From NCBI GenBank assembly GCA_016293005.1, contig JAEDFA010000044.1:1-16384 (forward strand): a DNA stretch of 16,384 bases, read 5' to 3'. The position numbers and the translations under genes are program-made. The notes under the pieces are model-generated. The model was not told the DNA's origin, did not search any database, and saw only the letters and a program-made list of their open reading frames with translations. Each line of letters opens with the position of its first letter. The first letter of the stretch is position 1. The DNA is from Treponema sp. (GTDB lineage: Bacteria; Spirochaetota; Spirochaetia; Treponematales; Treponemataceae). Positions 14,704 to 16,384 of this stretch are shown piece after piece.

Positions 14704-15888
14704 TTAAAGAGATTTTTCAGTTTTAAATGCACGGTTTATAATTCCACCGCCTAGAATAACGCCATCACGATAAATTACAGCAGACTGACCAGGAGCGACG
14801 GCTCTTTGCGGTTCATCAAAAGTAATTTTCCATGCGCTGCCTGTAAAATTTTCAGGATTTTCAGGAACAAATTTTTCGATTACAGCCGGAACAGGTTTTG
14901 AAGCAAGTCGGATTTTTACATTTGCCCTAAAAGATGAATCTGGTTCAATATCTCCAGGCCAAACAAAATTATCTGCAATAAGCCCGTCAGAATCAAGGGC
15001 ATCGTTCGGCGCTAAAACAACGACATTATTTTTTGCATCAATAGAATGAACATAAACAGGATAACTTAAAGCAACGCCAAGACCGCGCCTTTGACCGACA
15101 GTATAATGTTCAATTCCACGATGTTTTCCAAGAACATGACCATCTAAATCGATTATATCACCTGGAACAGAAGGTTTATCTGCGAAAAGAAGGTCAAAAT
15201 ATTCTTCACCAATAAAATCCTGACTTTCTTTTCGTTTTGCAGCATCAAGATTAGCTTCTTCTGCAAGGCGGAAAACTTCTGATTTTTTTGTAAACGCAAG
15301 CGGAAATCTTACTTTTTCAAGAATTTTAGAAGGAACCCGGTAAAGAAAATAAGTCTGATCTTTTGAAACATCGAGTGCACCGCTAATCATAAAAGGTCGT
15401 TTGTCCGTGCCATAAAGGCCTGTTTCTGGACGAACGATTTTAGCATAGTGACCTGTACAAAAATAATCGTATTCAATATTAAGTTTTTCAAGACCTTCAA
15501 GAAGTGCACCGAATTTTATATAACGGTTACAAAAAATACACGGATTCGGTGTTCTGCCTGAACGATATTCAGTTTTAAAATATTCAAGAACGCGTTCTTT
15601 GTATTCATTTTTTACATCGATGACATGATAATCGATTCCATGTTCAGCACAAAATTTTTGACATTCTGCGATATTTTCTTCTTCACCAGGACCGTAACAG
15701 GCTTCGCGAACAGATTTTTCTGATTTGAGTTCTGGAATTGAGCCATCCCATAAAGACATTGTAACTCCAATTACACGACAGCCTTTATTCAGCATTAAAA
15801 GTGCAGTTAAAGTAGAATCAACGCCGCCTGACATTCCAACAACGACTGTGTCACCTTTTTCCGGGAGATTTTGATCGATATAGTTCAT
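14704..15888 (-). CDS. mnmA: tRNA-specific 2-thiouridylase MnmA
   Basis: MnmA thiolates U34 of tRNAs for Lys, Glu and Gln, using sulfur passed from a cysteine desulfurase and ATP to activate the base. The 394-residue protein has the PP-loop SGGVDS (20-25), the ACYGPGEEENI segment (63-73), the NPCIFCN motif with Cys117 and Cys120, the TGHYAK motif (145-150), GQRRGLGV and a C-terminal beta-barrel domain. The second catalytic cysteine of E. coli MnmA (in STGICFIGE) has no counterpart: the matching segment reads ESQDFIGEE (221-229), two residues shorter. I recall a CxxC-type MnmA subgroup that looks like this, so it is probably functional by a variant mechanism. The AGGGT ribosome binding site lies before the ATG, and the start is 14 bases after the Rrf2 stop, indicating an operon. 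Confidence 0.95.
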   Translation of the reverse strand: MNYIDQNLPEKGDTVVVGMSGGVDSTLTALLMLNKGCRVIGVTMSLWDGSIPELKSEKSVREACYGPGEEENIAECQKFCAEHGIDYHVIDVKNEYKERVLEYFKTEYRSGRTPNPCIFCNRYIKFGALLEGLEKLNIEYDYFCTGHYAKIVRPETGLYGTDKRPFMISGALDVSKDQTYFLYRVPSKILEKVRFPLAFTKKSEVFRLAEEANLDAAKRKESQDFIGEEYFDLLFADKPSVPGDIIDLDGHVLGKHRGIEHYTVGQRRGLGVALSYPVYVHSIDAKNNVVVLAPNDALDSDGLIADNFVWPGDIEPDSSFRANVKIRLASKPVPAVIEKFVPENPENFTGSAWKITFDEPQRAVAPGQSAVIYRDGVILGGGIINRAFKTEKSL

Positions 15889-15902
15889 TTTTATACCCTG
15901 TT

Positions 15903-16307
15903 TTATTTTTTCATTAAGTCTGAAATTGTAATTCCGTCAAAAAAATCGTTTATCATTGAATCAAGTTTTTGCCACATTCCGATTGTCCTGCAGAAAGTTT
16001 TTCGTTCACATTCAGGAGCGCCTTTTTCAAGACATGCAACAGGCGAAAGTGAACCTTCTGTAAGACGGAGAATATCACCGATTTTATATTCTGACGGGTC
16101 TTTATTCAGTTTATAACCGCCACCTTTTCCGTGAACACCGTCTACAAAATTATTTTTTGAAAGAAGCGTCATAATTGATTCTGCATATTTTTGAGAAATC
16201 ATCTGCCGCTCTGCAATGTCTTTTAACGGAACAAAAATATTCTTGCCGTTTTCTGCTAAATCTACAATAACTCTTAAAGCATATCGCCCGCGTGTTGAAA
16301 CTATCAT
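15903..16307 (-). CDS. Rrf2/IscR-like transcriptional regulator
   Basis: The 134-residue protein has the Rrf2 winged helix (MIVSTRGRYALRVIVDLAE, the KDIAERQMISQKYAESIM recognition region, and the wing GVHGKGGGYKL). Its C-terminal part carries three cysteines, Cys92, Cys100 and Cys106, placed like the three [2Fe-2S] ligands of IscR. The histidine that completes the IscR site (in CLTHALW) is Ile109 here (CRTIGMW). It is probably an iron-sulfur or redox sensing repressor, but cluster binding is inferred. A GTG two codons upstream is also in frame; the ATG at 16307 fits the family N-terminus. It is the first gene of a pair with mnmA. Its promoter carries a tandem direct repeat over the transcript start, which suggests autoregulation. 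Confidence 0.9.
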   Translation of the reverse strand: MIVSTRGRYALRVIVDLAENGKNIFVPLKDIAERQMISQKYAESIMTLLSKNNFVDGVHGKGGGYKLNKDPSEYKIGDILRLTEGSLSPVACLEKGAPECERKTFCRTIGMWQKLDSMINDFFDGITISDLMKK

Positions 16308-16315
16308 ATTCACTA

Positions 16316-16331
16316 AACCTACTAACCTACT
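16316..16331. repeat. Tandem direct repeat AACCTACT x2 at the Rrf2 promoter
   Basis: Two perfect adjacent copies of AACCTACT (16316-16323 and 16324-16331; AGTAGGTT on the minus strand) cover the region from the -10 to just past the predicted transcript start. This is a suitable place for a repressor to act, though it is not the inverted repeat usually bound by IscR. Confidence 0.6.
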
Positions 16332-16357
16332 ATATCAAACGGTAAAAAATAAGTAAA
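16329..16357 (-). promoter_or_regulatory. Promoter of the Rrf2-mnmA operon
   Basis: On the minus strand TTTACT (16352-16357) and TATAGT (16329-16334) are separated by 17 bases. The transcript would start near 16322, giving a leader of about 15 bases with a weak AGG ribosome binding site. The next bases toward the window edge include a 12-base AT palindrome, ATTTATATAAAT (16364-16375), of unknown meaning. Confidence 0.6.
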
Positions 16358-16384
16358 CAGGTCATTTATATAAATTCAGACTGC

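Noticed and set aside
14695..14709. CTTTAAATTTTAAAG between the methyltransferase gene and mnmA as a terminator
   Set aside because: It is a short, purely AT-rich dyad with no loop and no T tract, overlapping the mnmA stop codon.
1..16384. CRISPR array, insertion sequence, prophage or integron
   Set aside because: No regularly spaced repeats, transposase or integrase motifs, or terminal inverted repeats were seen on either strand.

Overview
The window looks like chromosomal DNA of a low-GC spirochaete, most likely Treponema or a close relative. The evidence is the spirochaete-type start of an EF-G at the left edge, an HPr kinase/HPr pair with no sugar-transport PTS genes beside it, the order short HPF - hprK - ptsH, and a lineage-specific outer-membrane-like protein. 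This assignment is inferred from family resemblance; no search was run. I see no insertion sequence, CRISPR array, prophage or rRNA. All genes appear intact except the EF-G gene cut by the left edge.

Layout. 1-1567 (minus): the first 14 codons of an EF-G gene with a good promoter, then a 475-residue secreted beta-strand-rich protein. 1681-2547 (minus): a membrane-anchored SPOR-domain protein with its own terminator. 2789-4360 (plus): comM/yifB. 4436-4518 (minus): tRNA-Leu(CAA), with a promoter and a long hairpin shared with the end of comM. 4667-6499 (plus): recQ, convergent with a DUF1015 gene (6519-7823, minus), which is divergent from rpoN (7891-9390, plus). A bidirectional hairpin separates rpoN from a short ribosome hibernation factor gene (9495-9782, minus). 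From 10038 a plus-strand run of four closely spaced genes encodes HPr kinase/phosphorylase, HPr, LexA and the DNA polymerase III delta subunit. Then come a PC4-like YdbC protein (13080-13322, minus), a divergent solitary type III Mod-like DNA methyltransferase (13449-14675, plus), and a probable two-gene unit of an IscR-like Rrf2 regulator followed by MnmA (16307 to 14704, minus).

Themes. Several genes act on DNA: comM, recQ, lexA, holA, ydbC and the methyltransferase. Others are global or stress regulators: rpoN, hpf, hprK/ptsH, lexA and Rrf2. The most interesting points are regulatory. LexA and a replisome subunit sit in one apparent transcript with the HPr kinase system, under a promoter whose spacer holds an ACACA-N6-TGTGT dyad. 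Several genes appear to make leaderless mRNAs. An almost identical promoter segment serves two unrelated genes. A cysteine-bearing Rrf2 regulator is coupled to an MnmA that lacks the usual second catalytic cysteine. I did not find a clear new multi-gene system of the defence or mobile type; the novelty here is in wiring rather than in gene content.
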